Below, one piece after another: positions 6,838 through 8,263 of a DNA stretch of 8,263 bases. This DNA is from an uncultured Clostridia bacterium. Its GTDB lineage: Bacteria; Bacillota; Clostridia; Oscillospirales; Oscillospiraceae. The stretch lies in the NCBI GenBank assembly GCA_946060825.1, contig CAMGPO010000038.1:1-8263 (forward strand), written 5' to 3'. Within the stretch, counting starts at the first letter, position 1. Each line of letters starts with the position of its first letter. The notes below the pieces were generated by a model that did not search any database, had not been told where the DNA came from, and saw nothing but the letters and a program-made list of their open reading frames with translations. The position numbers and the translations under genes were made by a program.

Positions 6838-6898
6838 CCTTTCCGTGGGAGTTTCCGGATGAATACAGAAGCAAGCCGGGGTTCAAGTTCTTATTCAT
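6818..6898 (-). CDS. Possible 26-codon leader reading frame overlapping nupO
   Basis: An ATG at 6896-6898 opens a 26-codon frame beginning MNKNLNPGLLLY and ending in TAA at 6818-6820. It overlaps the start of the ATPase gene in another frame. If transcription begins about 6-7 bases after the -10 box, the ATG lies only about six bases from the 5' end of the mRNA, with AGG directly before it, so initiation would be near-leaderless or absent. I do not recognise the peptide. It may be chance. Confidence 0.2.
   Translation of the reverse strand: MNKNLNPGLLLYSSGNSHGKDDSLGF
6859..6898 (-). promoter_or_regulatory. Hairpin in the nupO 5' leader
   Basis: In the minus-strand transcript ATGAATA pairs with TATTCAT (7 bp). 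After one bulged G, the next four bases AGAA pair with TTCT, closing a 17-base loop. It lies between the promoter and the ATPase ribosome site and is not followed by a T run, so it is not a terminator. It does not match the purine riboswitch consensus, which would have been expected for a nucleoside importer. Confidence 0.4.
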
Positions 6899-6909
6899 AC
6901 CTATTTTGA

Positions 6910-6938
6910 ATTGTATCATAAAAGAAAATAAATGTAAA
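6910..6938 (-). promoter_or_regulatory. Sigma-A promoter for nupOPQ
   Basis: On the minus strand TTTACA (6933-6938) and TACAAT (6910-6915) are separated by exactly 17 bases. The -10 box is preceded by TGA, giving an extended -10 (TGATACAAT). The region upstream is rich in A and T runs, like an UP element. Transcription would start near 6903-6904, about 66 bases before the ATPase start codon. It lies downstream of the binding-protein terminator, so it can drive the ATPase and permeases independently. Confidence 0.8.
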
Positions 6939-6939
6939 T

Positions 6940-6971
6940 CAGAAATGAAAAAGAATCTAAAAAAATTTCTG
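6940..6971. repeat. Inverted repeat next to the -35 box
   Basis: CAGAAAT at 6940-6946 and ATTTCTG at 6965-6971 form a perfect 7-bp inverted repeat with an 18-base spacer. The near arm lies one base outside the -35 box of the nupOPQ promoter. Half-site spacing of about two and a half helical turns and the position suggest a possible activator site, but the AT-rich context makes chance plausible. Confidence 0.3.
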
Positions 6972-7001
6972 GCTCACAAATTATTTTTGTCTATTCTCAA
7001 T

Positions 7002-7033
7002 AAAAAAGGAAGGGCTGCCGAAGCAGCCCCTCC
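7002..7033 (-). terminator. Rho-independent terminator after the binding-protein gene
   Basis: In the transcript GGAGGGGCTGC pairs with GCAGCCCTTCC (11 bp with one G-U) around a TTCG tetraloop, and six T follow (7002-7007 on the plus strand). The hairpin starts about 15 bases after the stop codon of the binding protein. It should limit read-through into the ATPase gene, giving more binding protein than transporter. Confidence 0.92.
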
Positions 7034-7048
7034 GGAGGAGCGTAGAGA

Positions 7049-8263
7049 TCAGTTCAGCTCGGTGATGCCGTCGATGCGGATGGAGAAGCTGGGAGCGGAC
7101 TGATATTCGGACTCATGATAGTAACCGTCGGTAACAGCCTCGCCGGTGTCATAGACCCAGTCGCCGTCGGAGTCATAGCAGAACGCGCTGGTGAGATGGC
7201 CGTCGGCGTCAACCTCATAGCCGTCACCCGCAGGAGCGGTGAAGGTGGAGACGTCGAAGACGTGCAGCGTGCCGTCCTGGATGGCAGCCTCGACTTCGGC
7301 GACCTTCTCAGCGGTGCCTTCGGCGCAGGAAGCGCCCAGCTCGGTGATGGCAACAGCGCCTTCCTCGTAACCGGCGGCCCAGTTGGTAGCGATCTTTTCA
7401 CCGTTCATGGCAGCGCCAATGGCGTAGGTGTAGTAGACAGCCCAGACGTTGGTGGCAGAGGTCAGAGCAGCGTCGGGAGCGGTGGCCAGCATATCGACGT
7501 TGTAGCCGATGGAGTAGACCACAGTGCCGCCCTCGAGGGCTTCCTGGCAGGCAGCGGGAGCGCCGGTGGAGTCAGCGTGCTGGCCGATGATGACGCAGCC
7601 ATCGGCGATCAGGGCCTTGGCAGCCTCGTTCTCGGCAGTGATGTCAAACCAGGAGTTGGTGTACTGGACTTCCATGGAGACATTCTCATAGACGGACTTG
7701 ATGCCAAGGAAGAAGGCGGTGTAGCCGGAGACAACTTCGGCATAGGGGTAAGCACCGACATAGCCGATCTTGACCTTGCCGTCAGCGTCGTAGTTCTTGT
7801 CGGAGAGCTTGCCGGCCTCGACCAGCTCAGCGACCTTCATGCCGGCAACAACGCCGGAGACATAGCGGGACTCGTAGACGTTGGTGAAGGCGTTGGAATA
7901 GTTGTCCAGGCCGGAGGCCAGAGCCATATCACCGGTCATGGAGACGAACTGCACGTCGGGGTACTCTTCTGCGGCCTGCAGAGCATAGGACTGATGGCCG
8001 TAGGAGTTGGTGAAGACGACGGAGCAGCCCTGGTCAGCGCAGTCAACGCACTTGTCGTAGCAGGTTTCGCTTTCGGGGATGCTGTAGTACCAGATCACGT
8101 TCTCGGCGGGCACGCCCAGAGCGGCGACAGCGGCCTGGATGCCCTCGATGTGGGCGTAGCTGTAGCCTTCGTTCTCATCGCCGACCAGGATAACGCCGAC
8201 CTTGAAGTCGGAGCTGGCGGCAGGCTCTTCAGCGGGCTCTTCTGCAGGTTCCTCGGCAGGTTC
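7049..8263 (-). CDS. nupN: BMP-family nucleoside-binding lipoprotein, N-terminus missing
   Basis: The frame is open to the window edge, so the signal peptide and lipobox lie outside; 404 residues are visible. The first 16 are a EPAE tetrapeptide repeat, a typical flexible linker between lipidated cysteine and the folded domain. The type I periplasmic-fold domain then begins FKVGVILVGDENEGYSYAHI, as in PnrA/BMP proteins (PF02608), with the conserved GHQSYALQAAEEYPDVQF region, a GYVGAYPYAEVVSGYTAF stretch and a GQHADSTGAP ligand-side motif. A run of four cysteines (visible residues 68-80) and an acidic C-terminal segment resembling a calcium loop are unusual additions. In the family such proteins bind purine nucleosides outside the cell and deliver them to the NupOPQ pore. 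The GTG at 8111-8113 could be taken for a start but lies inside the conserved domain and is not one. The gene has its own terminator. Confidence 0.92.
   Translation of the reverse strand, partial: EPAEEPAEEPAEEPAASSDFKVGVILVGDENEGYSYAHIEGIQAAVAALGVPAENVIWYYSIPESETCYDKCVDCADQGCSVVFTNSYGHQSYALQAAEEYPDVQFVSMTGDMALASGLDNYSNAFTNVYESRYVSGVVAGMKVAELVEAGKLSDKNYDADGKVKIGYVGAYPYAEVVSGYTAFFLGIKSVYENVSMEVQYTNSWFDITAENEAAKALIADGCVIIGQHADSTGAPAACQEALEGGTVVYSIGYNVDMLATAPDAALTSATNVWAVYYTYAIGAAMNGEKIATNWAAGYEEGAVAITELGASCAEGTAEKVAEVEAAIQDGTLHVFDVSTFTAPAGDGYEVDADGHLTSAFCYDSDGDWVYDTGEAVTDGYYHESEYQSAPSFSIRIDGITELN
8216..8263 (-). repeat. EPAE tetrapeptide repeat in lipoprotein linker
   Basis: Four tandem copies of a degenerate 12-base unit encode EPAE, EPAE, EPAE and the variant EPAA. 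The array is cut by the window edge, so the total copy number is unknown. Synonymous codon changes between units show it is not a very recent slippage product. Confidence 0.75.

Noticed and set aside
6838..6909. Purine or PRPP-type riboswitch before the nucleoside importer ATPase
   Set aside because: The leader is only about 66 bases and lacks the conserved TATA...GTTTCTACC...CCGTAAA-type core. A riboswitch could still lie upstream of the binding-protein gene, outside the window.
6906..7103. 65-codon plus-strand frame in the importer intergenic region
   Set aside because: It runs backwards through a promoter, a terminator and the binding-protein gene, and its product is low-complexity and lysine-rich.
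8111..8113. GTG as start codon of the binding protein
   Set aside because: The frame continues upstream through conserved BMP-domain residues (FKVGVILVG) and the EPAE linker to the window edge, so the gene starts outside.

Overview
The window looks like chromosomal sequence from a high-GC anaerobic member of the Bacillota, probably a gut Oscillospiraceae-type clostridium. This is inferred from GC-rich genes separated by AT-rich intergenic regions, strong AGGAGG-type ribosome sites, a sigma-A type promoter, TTCG or GAAA-loop terminators, and the protein families themselves. I see no IS element, integrase, CRISPR array, rRNA or tRNA. It reads as ordinary core metabolism and transport, not a mobile island.

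Positions 1-3030, plus strand: the 3' end of phoU (phosphate signalling), an 18-base gap, then a pyridoxal/pyridoxamine kinase (pdxK-like) and a rho-independent terminator. After a 97-base AT-rich leader carrying overlapping direct and inverted repeats comes nptA, a Na+/phosphate symporter fused to a C-terminal PhoU-like domain. It ends in a strong terminator. Two PhoU-domain proteins therefore flank the vitamin B6 kinase.

Positions 3031-3182 lie between convergent operons. They hold a possible short extragenic repeat and a second terminator serving the minus strand. The two terminators share the same 10-bp stem core.

Positions 3183-8263, minus strand: a BMP/Nup-type nucleoside ABC importer in the order substrate-binding lipoprotein (5' end outside the window), double-domain ATPase, permease 1, permease 2. 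The binding-protein gene ends in its own terminator. A near-consensus promoter (TTTACA, 17 bases, TACAAT) lies downstream of it and can drive the ATPase and permeases separately. ATPase/permease 1 and permease 1/permease 2 overlap by ATGA, so translation is probably coupled. The leader between this promoter and the ATPase contains a hairpin and a possible 26-codon overlapping upstream reading frame.

Together the genes cover phosphate uptake and sensing, B6 cofactor phosphorylation and purine-type nucleoside salvage. I found no convincing undescribed system. The points most worth a second look are the leader of the ATPase gene, the repeat-rich nptA leader, and clade-specific residues in the importer proteins.
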